From: CBFGTV01 sp965652145
GTDB lineage: Bacteria; Bacillota; Clostridia; Peptostreptococcales; Natronincolaceae
Assembly (NCBI GenBank): GCA_965652145.1
Contig: CBFGTV010000013.1
Location: forward strand, 1-62,376
Length of the DNA stretch: 62,376 nt
Direction of reading: 5' to 3'
Shown: positions 52,679-61,931 of the stretch, one piece after another
Layout: each line of letters starts with the position of its first letter
How positions within the stretch are numbered: position 1 is the first letter of the stretch
Position numbers and translations under genes: made by a program
The notes under the pieces: model-generated
Databases searched by the model: none
Told to the model about the DNA's origin: nothing
Seen by the model: the letters and a program-made list of their open reading frames with translations, nothing else

Positions 52679-54007
52679 CTATTCTTTATTTTGAGATTCA
52701 ATGAGACCTATGGCCTCCTCAAGACTAAGGCTTTTCTGTTCGCCCGATGACATTTCCTTGAGGGATACCCGATTCTTCTCGGTTTCATCTTCACCAATGA
52801 TAATTACATAGGGTATTCCCTGCTTATTGGCATAGTTCAGCTTCTTTTTAAATTTTCCATCCTCCAGGTATATTTCCGTAATGATTCCCGCTTTCCTTAA
52901 ACCATTCGTCACCTTTAAACCATATTTCATACTTCCCTCATCCATTGGTACCACCAGCACCTCTGTTAGGGTGGCAGTCGCCGGCTGAATAATATTAGCC
53001 TCCCTTAGCTGATAAAATAGCCTTGTTAGACCAATTGATATTCCCACTCCAGGCAGCTTTTTGTCGGTATAATTCTCTGCCAGGCTTTCATATCGCCCTC
53101 CGGAGCAAACACTACCAATCTCTGGATATTGATTTAAAATGGTTTCATATACCGTTCCGGTATAGTAATCCAGCCCCCTTACAATGGTGAGATCGATTTG
53201 ATAGTTACGCTCCGGCACCTGGAAGGCCTCAATGGCTCCCAAAACCTGAGTTAACTCTGCTATACCCTGCTGAAAAAGATCATTTTTAAGGTCTAAGCCC
53301 CCTAAGTAATCAATAATATCCCTGGGGGTACCCTTTTGGCTAATAAAATCGACCAATCGGTCAACAGCCCTTTTCTCAAGTCCAAGGGCTTCCAGCTCCT
53401 TAATGACCGCCTCAATGCCTATTTTCTCCAGCTTATCAATAGCCCTTAAAACCTCTGGCTTCCTTTCTACCTTAATGCCTTCGAGGAATCCCTGTAAAAC
53501 CTTGCGGTTATTAATTCTGATGGTAAAGTCTTCAAAATTTAGGGAAGTAAATAAGGTATAGATTACACTTAATATTTCTGCATCATTAATCACACTGAGT
53601 TTTTCATTCCCAATGATGTCAATATCACATTGATAAAATTCACGGAATCTTCCCCGCTGTGCCTTTTCTCCCCGAAAGACCTTACTGATCTGATACCTTC
53701 TGAAGGGAAAGCTCAGCTCATTATAATACTGAGCCACATATCGAGCCAGTGGTACAGTTAAATCAAACCTTAAGGCCAAATTGTTTTTACCCTTTTCAAA
53801 ACGGTATATCTGCTTTTCGGTTTCTCCGCCGGCCTTGGCCAATAATATTTCTTCTTTTTCAATAACAGGCGTATCTAGAGGTACAAAGCCATGGGCTTCA
53901 TAAACACCACGTATTGTGTCCATCATCTTATTAAAGAGTATTTGCTCTGCCGGCAGCAGCTCCATAAAGCCGGGTAAAATTGACGGCTTAACATAATTAT
54001 TCGACAT
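52679..54007 (-). CDS. hisS: Histidyl-tRNA synthetase
   Basis: A class II aminoacyl-tRNA synthetase of 442 residues, with motif 2 region FREFYQCDIDIIG, histidine-A motifs RGLDYYTGTVYE and SVCSGGRYE, motif 3 GVGISIGLTRL and the C-terminal anticodon-binding domain (about 345-430). It is somewhat longer than the common 415-425. The catalytic motifs look intact, so it is taken as HisS rather than HisZ. No T-box is visible in the 37-base gap upstream. Confidence 0.95.
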   Translation of the reverse strand: MSNNYVKPSILPGFMELLPAEQILFNKMMDTIRGVYEAHGFVPLDTPVIEKEEILLAKAGGETEKQIYRFEKGKNNLALRFDLTVPLARYVAQYYNELSFPFRRYQISKVFRGEKAQRGRFREFYQCDIDIIGNEKLSVINDAEILSVIYTLFTSLNFEDFTIRINNRKVLQGFLEGIKVERKPEVLRAIDKLEKIGIEAVIKELEALGLEKRAVDRLVDFISQKGTPRDIIDYLGGLDLKNDLFQQGIAELTQVLGAIEAFQVPERNYQIDLTIVRGLDYYTGTVYETILNQYPEIGSVCSGGRYESLAENYTDKKLPGVGISIGLTRLFYQLREANIIQPATATLTEVLVVPMDEGSMKYGLKVTNGLRKAGIITEIYLEDGKFKKKLNYANKQGIPYVIIIGEDETEKNRVSLKEMSSGEQKSLSLEEAIGLIESQNKE

Positions 54008-54044
54008 TGTATTTCCTCCTTCTGTTTTCTTCCCTTGTTATTTG

Positions 54045-55355
54045 TTATTTTTTATCAACTAAACTGCTATTATCCCCTTGTTGTTTCAAACTCCACCCGT
54101 AACCCAGATTGACGATTAGGTTATAAATTATATTCGTGCGGGAAGTCTTTAATCGTTTGTATATAGACTTCAAAGAATAGAATTCCCTTCTAAACCACAT
54201 ATATCCTTGAAATAGCTCTTGGGGAGACATATGAACCGGTTGGAAGGCTACTCTGGTCTTCCCGTTATAGTAATGCCAATCCTGAGTAATCAGTCGATTT
54301 TGTTTTTTCATTTCTTCATACACCGGAGTAAGGGGCAGGGGTGTAAGTATACTGACGGTAGCCCCATCTATTCCCAGCTCGTTACAGGCCTTCAGGGTAT
54401 CCTTAAAGACCTCCCTGCCATCATGATCAAACCCAAAGACGATGCCTGCCTGAACAGCAATGCCATGGTGATGAATCAGACTAATGATATCTTTGTATTC
54501 TGCTACCCGATTAAACCCCTTGTTAACACCCTCAAGACTGTCCTCTGAAAAGGATTCTATCCCAACAAAAAAATAAATACAGCCTGCCTCTTGGGCCAGG
54601 GTTAAGAGCTCTTTGTCTTTACATCGATCTAAGCTTACCTGGGCAGCCCATTTTTTATTCATTCCCTTTAACCTTCTAAATAGTTCCTTGGCAAATTCAA
54701 TATCTCCCAATAGATTATCGTCCCAGAATACAAAAAATCGTGATTTAATAGCAGCAATATCCTTAATTATCTCTTGAAGGGGCCTGGTTCGATAGGCGTC
54801 ACAGTATATCTGCTTCAAATTGCAATAGCTGCATTGATAGGGGCATCCCCGGGAGGCAAATACGGCTCCCTTTGTGAAAAATCTTTTTTTGATTAAATCC
54901 CTCCTGGGTATTGGAATATGATCAAGGCTGGGGACATTTTTACAGCGATACAGGGATTTTGCCCTACCTTGTTGAAAATCAGTTAAAAACTGTGGCCAGG
55001 TCTCTTCAGCTTCTCCTATAATCAGATAATCACAATAAGCCTGGGCTTCCTGGGGCAGCAGGGTAACATGGGGTCCTCCCATGACTACCTTCGCCCCTTC
55101 CTGACGAAAATGGCGGGAAATTTCGTAGCAATGGGACGCATTAGGTGTATTAACAGTTATTGCAATTAAATCATATTTTTCATGATAGGGTATTTTTTGA
55201 TTATATTCATCGATCAAAATGATTTCATAGTGGTCAGTATTGACAAAGGCCGCCAGATAGGGCATGGTAATCTGTATAAAATTATTAAATTGTTTTTTTC
55301 TAAACCGATTGATTTCCCTATTCTCAGGCGTGATCATCAACAGCCTTGTTTTCAT
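54045..55355 (-). CDS. B12-binding-domain radical SAM protein
   Basis: A 436-residue radical SAM enzyme. An N-terminal cobalamin-binding-like domain (about 1-140, with VVMGGPHVTLLPQEA) precedes the radical SAM core with cluster motif CPYQCSYC. The C-terminal 100 residues are family specific. Relatives include BchE/HpnJ-type cyclase, methylase and oxidative enzymes, and the DUF4070 group, so the substrate is unknown. Start ATG 55355 has GGGAGG ahead. The next gene upstream codes a flavoprotein, so the two may act on one substrate. Confidence 0.9.
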   Translation of the reverse strand: MKTRLLMITPENREINRFRKKQFNNFIQITMPYLAAFVNTDHYEIILIDEYNQKIPYHEKYDLIAITVNTPNASHCYEISRHFRQEGAKVVMGGPHVTLLPQEAQAYCDYLIIGEAEETWPQFLTDFQQGRAKSLYRCKNVPSLDHIPIPRRDLIKKRFFTKGAVFASRGCPYQCSYCNLKQIYCDAYRTRPLQEIIKDIAAIKSRFFVFWDDNLLGDIEFAKELFRRLKGMNKKWAAQVSLDRCKDKELLTLAQEAGCIYFFVGIESFSEDSLEGVNKGFNRVAEYKDIISLIHHHGIAVQAGIVFGFDHDGREVFKDTLKACNELGIDGATVSILTPLPLTPVYEEMKKQNRLITQDWHYYNGKTRVAFQPVHMSPQELFQGYMWFRREFYSLKSIYKRLKTSRTNIIYNLIVNLGYGWSLKQQGDNSSLVDKK

Positions 55356-55408
55356 TGTCAAACCTCCCAATTACGTTACAGTCTTACTAAATGATACTAC
55401 GATTAACC

Positions 55409-56167
55409 CTATTTTATCAACCTTTTAAATGAACTGTAGACCATATTTCCCAGGGCATTCTTAAAAAAACCTATATGAACACTCGGTGCAAAGGAAGTAT
55501 TGAATAAATTTTCTTTCTGCCAATAGCAATAATCTGCGTTTTTTTCGGATTTTCCTGCTTCAGCCATGGCACGCCATACATTGTAATACATGACTCTTTT
55601 GAAGCTTGGTTTACGTAATGTTTTTACGGTTAATTCTTTGTGAAAACTTTTCGCTGTATTTTTTAGTTTTTTTTGAACCTTTTCATCAATTTGATAATTC
55701 AAGCTTCTACACTCAACCGCTAATTGCCCCACCCAATTGAAGCCCCAGTGCATTAAAGTATCTCTAATGAATCCAGCGGTTTTGGTAGCGCCAGCCCCGG
55801 CGGTGGTGGCAATGACCAGCGCTTTTTTAGAAAAGAAAAGGGGCCTATGAAACCGATAGGACATATGGTCTATCCAACATTTCACAAGGGCCGAAGGCCC
55901 CAATGAGTAGACCGGTGAAGTGACAATCAATGTATCGGCCTCTTCTATTTTTTCAGCCAGTGCCTGAATACTTTCCCGATGGGGGCAATAGGCCTCTCCC
56001 TTTAGGAAGCAGCTATTACAGCCTAGGCAAAATTCCATGTCCAAATCCTTTAAAAAAACCTCCTCAAAGCTGTAATGGCCTAGTGCTTCCATTTCTTCTA
56101 TTAACGCATTGGTAATTCGGTAGGTATTCCCCCTGCGTTGACTTCCATGAATCACTATACATTTCAT
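55409..56167 (-). CDS. Flavodoxin-fold NAD(P)H-dependent oxidoreductase, Fe-S flavoprotein-like
   Basis: The 252-residue protein has the flavodoxin fold: IHGSQRRGNTYRI at the FMN phosphate loop, then FCLGCNSCFLKGEAYCPH, a cysteine cluster seen in iron-sulfur flavoproteins and archaeal-type reductases, and TSPVYSLGPSALVKCWIDH. A C-terminal extension of about 70 residues is rich in aromatic and basic residues. Start ATG 56167 has AAAGGAGG ahead. It is the likely electron supplier for the radical SAM gene that follows 53 bases later; that pairing is inference. Confidence 0.88.
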   Translation of the reverse strand: MKCIVIHGSQRRGNTYRITNALIEEMEALGHYSFEEVFLKDLDMEFCLGCNSCFLKGEAYCPHRESIQALAEKIEEADTLIVTSPVYSLGPSALVKCWIDHMSYRFHRPLFFSKKALVIATTAGAGATKTAGFIRDTLMHWGFNWVGQLAVECRSLNYQIDEKVQKKLKNTAKSFHKELTVKTLRKPSFKRVMYYNVWRAMAEAGKSEKNADYCYWQKENLFNTSFAPSVHIGFFKNALGNMVYSSFKRLIK

Positions 56168-56343
56168 ATTATGTCCTCCTTTCAACCTGTAAAGTCCCCG
56201 GTTAAATTTCCACATAGCTTCATTGTTGTCAATCGGAATATCTGGGCTCCCAATTATTTTACTTTATGAAATAAAAGCAGAAACCTTCACAATTATTTTA
56301 GTAAGCTTAATAGTTATTCTTCCTTTACTGTTTGTTTTCCTTC

Positions 56344-56379
56344 AAAAAAAGAAACCCAAATCACGAAAATGAATGGGCT
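56344..56379 (-). terminator. Terminator of the Tad-type pilus run
   Basis: AACCCA (56353-56358) and TGGGCT (56374-56379) form a 6-pair stem with one G-U on the minus strand, followed by TCTTTTTTT. It lies 14 bases after the FHA-protein stop codon. Confidence 0.55.
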
Positions 56380-56392
56380 GATTAATTCTTTT

Positions 56393-57838
56393 TTATTCCT
56401 TCATGATAAAGGTAAACTCTCGATTGGCAAATTTGATATGATCTCCGTCCTTAATAGGATAATTCACATTACTATTAATTCGATTTCCATTTAAATAGGT
56501 ACCGTTTTTTGAATTTAAATCCCTCAACCAGCACCCCTCTTCTAAGCAGAGAATTTCTGCATGAATTCGACTGATGGCCTTGTCGGTGATCTGAAGATCA
56601 ACCTGCTCCCTCAGTTTTCCAATAATGAATGAGGGCTTATTAATTTCGACCCACTGCACCAGGCCATCCTGTACTCCCATTAATTGTGGATAATCCTGAC
56701 CTCCTATTTCTACCAGCTCTGTAACGTAGCTTTCCTGAGGCATAACTGGCATATTGTCATTTACGGGTTTTTGCCTATGTTCTTCCTTCAGCGGCCCTTT
56801 ACCTTTATTTTGACTCACAATTTCTTTTTTGTTCATTTTTATTGTTTTCAGCAGCTCTTTATTCTTTTTATCCTTCGGTTTTTTCAAGACTTTTTTTAAT
56901 TGAAGCTTTTTAAATAGATAGATGTCCAGTACCAGAATTAAAATTCCCCACCCCAAAAGGGCTGTACTGTCAAAGGCACCTGTCTCCCTACGGAATAAAG
57001 CAGTTTCTGTAATCATTAATATTGTAATGACAAGTATGATTACCTGAATAAGGAAAAAAATTAATTTTAACCTGCTGGTTACCTGATCGTCAGGCAGCTT
57101 TTCTTCTTGGGTTTTCCCTTGAGTTTTCCCTTGAAGCTCCTGGCCTCGATTTATCTTGTTTTTTGAAGCTTTAGGAATATCTTCCTTCAATATCTCCTTC
57201 GAAGCACTAATCTCCATAAATTCTTCCTGAATTTTTACACTTCTAGTCGATAGATTTTTATCTATATCCAGCTTCAATTTCATTAGAAGCCTGTGGAAAT
57301 CTCGAATTGTTAATTGGTCTTCATTAATAGCCATTAAAATTTTATGCAGCATAGAATCCTTTACTGTTTCATTGGGGTCAAGGGCTAAAATCAGCCGATT
57401 AACCAGGGCCTTCAGGTCTGTTATGGTGTTGCTTTCCTCTCTTTCATAGGGTAAATAGACCATGGATAATTCCAGGGAAGGAGTTAAATAAATATAGCTT
57501 TCATCCAATAAGTAGTTATGATAATTAAGAAGATAGGCACTGCTGTTTAACAGTGTTTGAAGTATTTCCAATAAAATATTCAATAGCTCCTGCTGCTTTA
57601 GCTTCCTTCTGTTTAAAATCATTTTTAATGGTTGCCTTGAGGTAATTTCATAATACAAAAAGTGAAGACCATCCCTTTCCCGGTGATTAAAGGGTAAGGT
57701 AGCCGGAATTGAGGAGTTCATCAGCATGGCTATTTGGTGCAGATAAATTATTTGCTCCTGAGGCCTCAATACAAGATAGCTGCCATTCATATCATTTTCA
57801 TAAGAAATTTCAGATCCAAAGATTGTTGTTTCTTTCAT
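56393..57838 (-). CDS. FHA-domain protein with DUF6382-like N-terminus
   Basis: A 481-residue protein. The first 190 residues resemble the DUF6382 domain found with Tad loci in Clostridia; about 275-320 hold two membrane segments; and the C-terminal 95 residues are an FHA domain (FIIGKLREQVDLQI, ISRIHAEI, LRDLNSKNGTYLNG). FHA domains bind phosphothreonine, so this protein may tie pilus assembly to a Ser/Thr kinase. Start ATG 57838. It follows the prepilin peptidase by 10 bases. Confidence 0.87.
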   Translation of the reverse strand: MKETTIFGSEISYENDMNGSYLVLRPQEQIIYLHQIAMLMNSSIPATLPFNHRERDGLHFLYYEITSRQPLKMILNRRKLKQQELLNILLEILQTLLNSSAYLLNYHNYLLDESYIYLTPSLELSMVYLPYEREESNTITDLKALVNRLILALDPNETVKDSMLHKILMAINEDQLTIRDFHRLLMKLKLDIDKNLSTRSVKIQEEFMEISASKEILKEDIPKASKNKINRGQELQGKTQGKTQEEKLPDDQVTSRLKLIFFLIQVIILVITILMITETALFRRETGAFDSTALLGWGILILVLDIYLFKKLQLKKVLKKPKDKKNKELLKTIKMNKKEIVSQNKGKGPLKEEHRQKPVNDNMPVMPQESYVTELVEIGGQDYPQLMGVQDGLVQWVEINKPSFIIGKLREQVDLQITDKAISRIHAEILCLEEGCWLRDLNSKNGTYLNGNRINSNVNYPIKDGDHIKFANREFTFIMKE

Positions 57839-57848
57839 AGACGCCCCC

Positions 57849-58469
57849 CTATCTAATAAATAAGATTAAAAGACTGCCAATCAATATAAAGGGTGCAAAG
57901 GGCATGGAGGTCTTTTTAGTAACCCTTTTGGTCATCAGTAATATTAAGCCGGTTAATCCACTCAGTATTGTCGCCCATAAAAGCACCTTTAATAATCCCC
58001 ATAGCCCTAATAAAATTCCCAGACAGGCCAATAGCTTTACATCGCCCATTCCTAAGGCACCCTTGGTTCCGTAGGAAATTAAAGCTGTTAATCCCCCCAC
58101 TGCTCCACAGGCCAACAGGGCCTCAGGTAGCCGTTGATGGGAAAAAATAATTATAAATAACAAACCAACGAGAAAGCCAATTATTAACACTCGATTGGGG
58201 ATTATATGATAGCTTATATCGATTAAGCTGATTAAGGCTAAAAAGCAGATTAAAAAGGTATTCATTACCAGCCCTGTGCTCCAGCCATATGTCAGGTACA
58301 ATCCCGCCATAGTTCCTCCCATGGTAAGTATTACGGGGTATTTTAGCTTTGACCTCCAATTATTTTTTGGCCTGGCATCATCAATACCAATAAAGCCTTC
58401 TTGGTTGGCCAGACACCATAGGCCATAGCCCACTATCATCCCCAGTGCCATCATCCATAATGCTTTCAT
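57849..58469 (-). CDS. Prepilin peptidase, A24 family (short form)
   Basis: The 206-residue membrane protease cuts the leader of Flp-type pilins. The two catalytic aspartates lie in LIDISYHIIPNR and GALGMGDVKLLA. It has about six membrane segments but no methyltransferase domain, as in TadV/CpaA of Tad systems. It is in the middle of the pilus gene run. Confidence 0.92.
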   Translation of the reverse strand: MKALWMMALGMIVGYGLWCLANQEGFIGIDDARPKNNWRSKLKYPVILTMGGTMAGLYLTYGWSTGLVMNTFLICFLALISLIDISYHIIPNRVLIIGFLVGLLFIIIFSHQRLPEALLACGAVGGLTALISYGTKGALGMGDVKLLACLGILLGLWGLLKVLLWATILSGLTGLILLMTKRVTKKTSMPFAPFILIGSLLILFIR

Positions 58470-58480
58470 TCCCTTCCTCC

Positions 58481-59674
58481 TTACTTGACAACAATAATTT
58501 TTATTCCAATTCCTCGGGCTCCGGCGTATTCCTTTGCATCTCTTAAATATTGTATTTGCTCATCGGAAAGGGCCACATCAGGAACCACAATGTGCAGCCT
58601 TTTTTCATGATAATCACCAGGCCCAATTTTTACTCCTTGATGACTGGCCTCTTTAAAGTTTTCCAATTCCCGAATATCGGCTGTAAGCTGGTAATAGAAC
58701 TGTTTTCCCTGATTACTTTTTAAGCGGGTATCATGGGTTCGAATGGCAATGGCCCTACCATCCTCCAGGGAATCAATTTTAGGAAAGGTCTCTGCTAAAT
58801 TCCTACCCAACAGTCCTTTAATTTCCCTTCCCCGCTGCATAACAGGCAGGGCCCAAACATCATAACCCGCCTCCACCACTTGATCCACCAGATCATCGGG
58901 CAAGTTGGAGCCTAATCCGGTCTTTGTGCTTTGATCAGGTAAGGCACCCTTCATCCATGGCTTCAAAACAACTCGCTGAAGCAAAGGAATTTCACCAATT
59001 ACCTTTATCGGTACAGGTAAGTCTATGGCATAGGTAACTACAATATCAATTTCGCCCTGCCGGTCAAAATACTGAGACCTGCTGAGATCCAACCCTGCCC
59101 ATCCATCAACGATATGAAGCTTTTGCATACGCCTTTCAATATCCCTTTCGCCGGAGGTTAACAGGTGCTTTTTCATCAGCTGCTTAACAATGGTATTCCC
59201 TACCGCTGTTTTTCCATCATCGTAAAAATCCCTTGCCATTAGGGAAATAAAACTTTTCAATTCTGCCAAGGGATTAGTTAAAATCTCTTTCCCTATCGTA
59301 GCAGTGTCCTCTAAGCTGCTTCTTATGGTTTCTATTTGGTCAAGGATTTCCGTGGGCTCCTCTTGAACCGTTGAAGCCACCTCCATCAGATCAAAGTAGG
59401 TTTTCTGGAGCTGTTCCATCCGCTCCTCGGCCTGGGCAGCACCACTATTCAAACCATGTTCTACATCCTGCTGAATTTCATAAAGGCCGCTGCTATAGTA
59501 GGCATAGCTGAAGCTCGATAATTCCTGGGCAGCCTCGGTAATAGCGTGCTGGATCAATTGCTGTGTATAGTAAACTTTACTGAAGAAACCAATTGTAATA
59601 ATGCAGCATATAAGCAGCGGAAAAACAATCGCCGCCTCAACAGTTATGGAGCCCTTTGTTTTTGTATTCTTCAT
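58481..59674 (-). CDS. TadE-like pseudopilin, long form
   Basis: The 397-residue protein begins KGSITVEAAIVFPLLICCI, a TadE/TadG prepilin-like leader with one membrane segment, then a long outside part with helical stretches (about 55-130) and an ending DVALSDEQIQYLRDAKEYA. Usual TadE proteins are about 150 residues, so this has extra domains. It lies 12 bases upstream of the peptidase gene and is probably its substrate or a minor pilin. Confidence 0.82.
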   Translation of the reverse strand: MKNTKTKGSITVEAAIVFPLLICCIITIGFFSKVYYTQQLIQHAITEAAQELSSFSYAYYSSGLYEIQQDVEHGLNSGAAQAEERMEQLQKTYFDLMEVASTVQEEPTEILDQIETIRSSLEDTATIGKEILTNPLAELKSFISLMARDFYDDGKTAVGNTIVKQLMKKHLLTSGERDIERRMQKLHIVDGWAGLDLSRSQYFDRQGEIDIVVTYAIDLPVPIKVIGEIPLLQRVVLKPWMKGALPDQSTKTGLGSNLPDDLVDQVVEAGYDVWALPVMQRGREIKGLLGRNLAETFPKIDSLEDGRAIAIRTHDTRLKSNQGKQFYYQLTADIRELENFKEASHQGVKIGPGDYHEKRLHIVVPDVALSDEQIQYLRDAKEYAGARGIGIKIIVVK

Positions 59675-59690
59675 TGATTAATACACCTCT

Positions 59691-61925
59691 TTAGTAGCCC
59701 TGCCACTGCAGCAGTTTCATCTGATGCCGGTCTTTTCCCATGACAGGCCCATCCCCCTGGGCGCTAAAGGAACGGAGAAACAATACCTTTAATGAATAAT
59801 CAAGCTCCAGTTGAAGATAGGTGTAATAGCGGTTTATATCGACTGTATTGTCATATAAGGGATTTTTCTCTAGATTTAATTGAATAAGGTCCTTAATTCT
59901 ATTGAGCTTGAGGGATTGAGAAAGACCGGGTCTTAACAGAAATAGTCTTAGATAGTCTTCATAACCCATTTTAAAGCGATCTTGGCCTCGATAAAAATTT
60001 ACCCGTTCACCCTTCATCAAGGTCTGTACGTCTTCAAGGGAGTATCCCATGGCCCAACCACACAGTATCATGGTTTTTATCAAAGGCATGGCAGCTCCCC
60101 CCAGGGGTGCCGCTATTACAGCGGCCAGGGCCGTTGCTGCCTTCAGCAGCTCAGGATTTCGATAAACATAGATTAAGTTTAATACAAACCTGGTGGCCAC
60201 CAAATCTCGTTTTGCCTTCGTAAGGTTTTTTTCCTGTGATGGATTCCCATATAAAATATATTCCACTTCATAATCAAAAAAGGAAATCCGTTGCTCCTTT
60301 GACTGATTTCGCAGATTATACTTTAAATCCTCATGACCTGAGAGGGCAGTTTTAAAGATACCAACGCTATATTCGTTAATATAAAGATGATCTCTGATCT
60401 GTTCCAGGCTTGACATAATAATGGAAGTCTGCTGACCAATCTCTGATAAGCTTCCTTCACTGTAGCCTTTGCTGCCGCTCTTTTCATTAAATTCAACCTC
60501 ATTACTATCGATTTCCGAACCTGCTCCCCGGGAGGGCAGCCGAGCCAGGGTAGATGAATCAATGACAATATCATTTCCCCTGGTTTCCTTAAATAACGCA
60601 TTGGCCTTCGATGCCACTTCCCTTCGATTGTCCTTATAATCTCCGGCATCGGTAGAAGGTATCTCTGGAACATCTGGTTTTTGATAATTTAACCCCAGAT
60701 TAACAGCCCCTATAGTATGTCTGAATTCATTGATGGCCCGATTCAATTGACCTAGGCTTTGATTCGAATCAACGGTGATTTCCAGGGCAATTTGATGGGC
60801 ACTGTCTAATTTCAGTTTACTTTCCTCTAAAATTAATTTTGTATTCTCTGCCGTTTCTATTAGCTCGATTAGTTCTTCTCCCTCTAAAAATTCCCGATAA
60901 CCTTCAAGCTCCTCCATAAGATGCTTTTCATATTCATCTTTGTCAGATGAGCTTCGTTGGCTTAAGTTCCTCTCCATTGCCAAGGTTTTTTCTTTTATCT
61001 GTGCCATTAATTGCTTTAGCTGTTGAGAAGTAACGGTCAGTTGATTACAGTCCGACATGGCAGAAACAATAGCATTAGTGATTTCCCTATGGATTCTGCC
61101 TATGTTTTCGACAGCCCGTCTTTCTCCTCGATTGGCCTCATCCCTTTGGTTTCTGAGGTCTGCTAAGTCTTCTGAATAAGACCTCCTTTCCTCGGGGTCC
61201 TGTGTGGCCGACAAATAATCTCTAATACGCTGCTGCTGCGCTTCTATTTCCAGCTTACGTTCCTGATAATAAATTCTGTCATTGACCTCCTGAGCCATAT
61301 CTTCCAGTAACGCCACATGTGAATCTGGTCTAAAGGAATTCAGGCGATCAATGATTTTTTCCAGCTCCAGCTGTTTTTGCGAAAGGGACTCCAACTCCCG
61401 CTCTATTTCAAGCTTTTGTTCTAAATCCTTAGCAGCCCGGCCAACCTTCTCAAGCTCAAAAAAATAATTGAGTCCCTCCTCAACAATAGCCTTTGGTGCA
61501 CGATATTTCATAAACTCAAGAATTTGTTGGCCAATAACGTCGTCGTTTGTCAGGGAATACATCGGGGTTGCTTTAAGTGATTCAATTGAAAAGTCGTAAA
61601 GATCCCATGGAATTTGATTATCAAATAATAAATCTGCCCTTTCATGGGGCCTTAAGGTGCCTTCTATGTAAAAGGATAATAGCCGATCGATATCTTCCTC
61701 CTTTAATTCCATCGCAAATAATCCATAATCCTCCTTAAGGGTTTCATTATAATTTGCCAAAACTGAATGGAGGGCGGTATTGGCTGCTTCTCTAGCCATG
61801 GTTTCTCCAGTTCTAATTCTGGCACCGTCCACAATGATTCCTGTCAAGGTAATCAGAATCAGCAAAATAATACTAAAAAAAACGGTAATTGCCCCCTGTT
61901 GTGCCCCTGCTTTCAGTATTCTCAC
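59691..61925 (-). CDS. TadG-like protein with DUF5702-type layout
   Basis: A 744-residue exported protein. The N-terminus (QQGAITVFFSIILLILITL) is a pseudopilin-like leader with one membrane segment, and the following segment NYNETLKEDYGLFAM resembles DUF5702. About residues 165-370 are strongly helical and charged, with coiled-coil character (QKQLELEKIIDRLN and later repeats). A hydrophobic stretch near 595-620 may be a second membrane segment. The start is a GTG (61925). It is part of the Tad cluster; such proteins are taken to sit at the base or tip of the pilus, but their job is not known. Confidence 0.82.
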   Translation of the reverse strand: MRILKAGAQQGAITVFFSIILLILITLTGIIVDGARIRTGETMAREAANTALHSVLANYNETLKEDYGLFAMELKEEDIDRLLSFYIEGTLRPHERADLLFDNQIPWDLYDFSIESLKATPMYSLTNDDVIGQQILEFMKYRAPKAIVEEGLNYFFELEKVGRAAKDLEQKLEIERELESLSQKQLELEKIIDRLNSFRPDSHVALLEDMAQEVNDRIYYQERKLEIEAQQQRIRDYLSATQDPEERRSYSEDLADLRNQRDEANRGERRAVENIGRIHREITNAIVSAMSDCNQLTVTSQQLKQLMAQIKEKTLAMERNLSQRSSSDKDEYEKHLMEELEGYREFLEGEELIELIETAENTKLILEESKLKLDSAHQIALEITVDSNQSLGQLNRAINEFRHTIGAVNLGLNYQKPDVPEIPSTDAGDYKDNRREVASKANALFKETRGNDIVIDSSTLARLPSRGAGSEIDSNEVEFNEKSGSKGYSEGSLSEIGQQTSIIMSSLEQIRDHLYINEYSVGIFKTALSGHEDLKYNLRNQSKEQRISFFDYEVEYILYGNPSQEKNLTKAKRDLVATRFVLNLIYVYRNPELLKAATALAAVIAAPLGGAAMPLIKTMILCGWAMGYSLEDVQTLMKGERVNFYRGQDRFKMGYEDYLRLFLLRPGLSQSLKLNRIKDLIQLNLEKNPLYDNTVDINRYYTYLQLELDYSLKVLFLRSFSAQGDGPVMGKDRHQMKLLQWQGY

Positions 61926-61931
61926 CCCTGC

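Noticed and set aside
54008..54044. T-box before hisS
   Set aside because: The gap is only 37 bases and has no AGGGTGGTACCGCG-like sequence.
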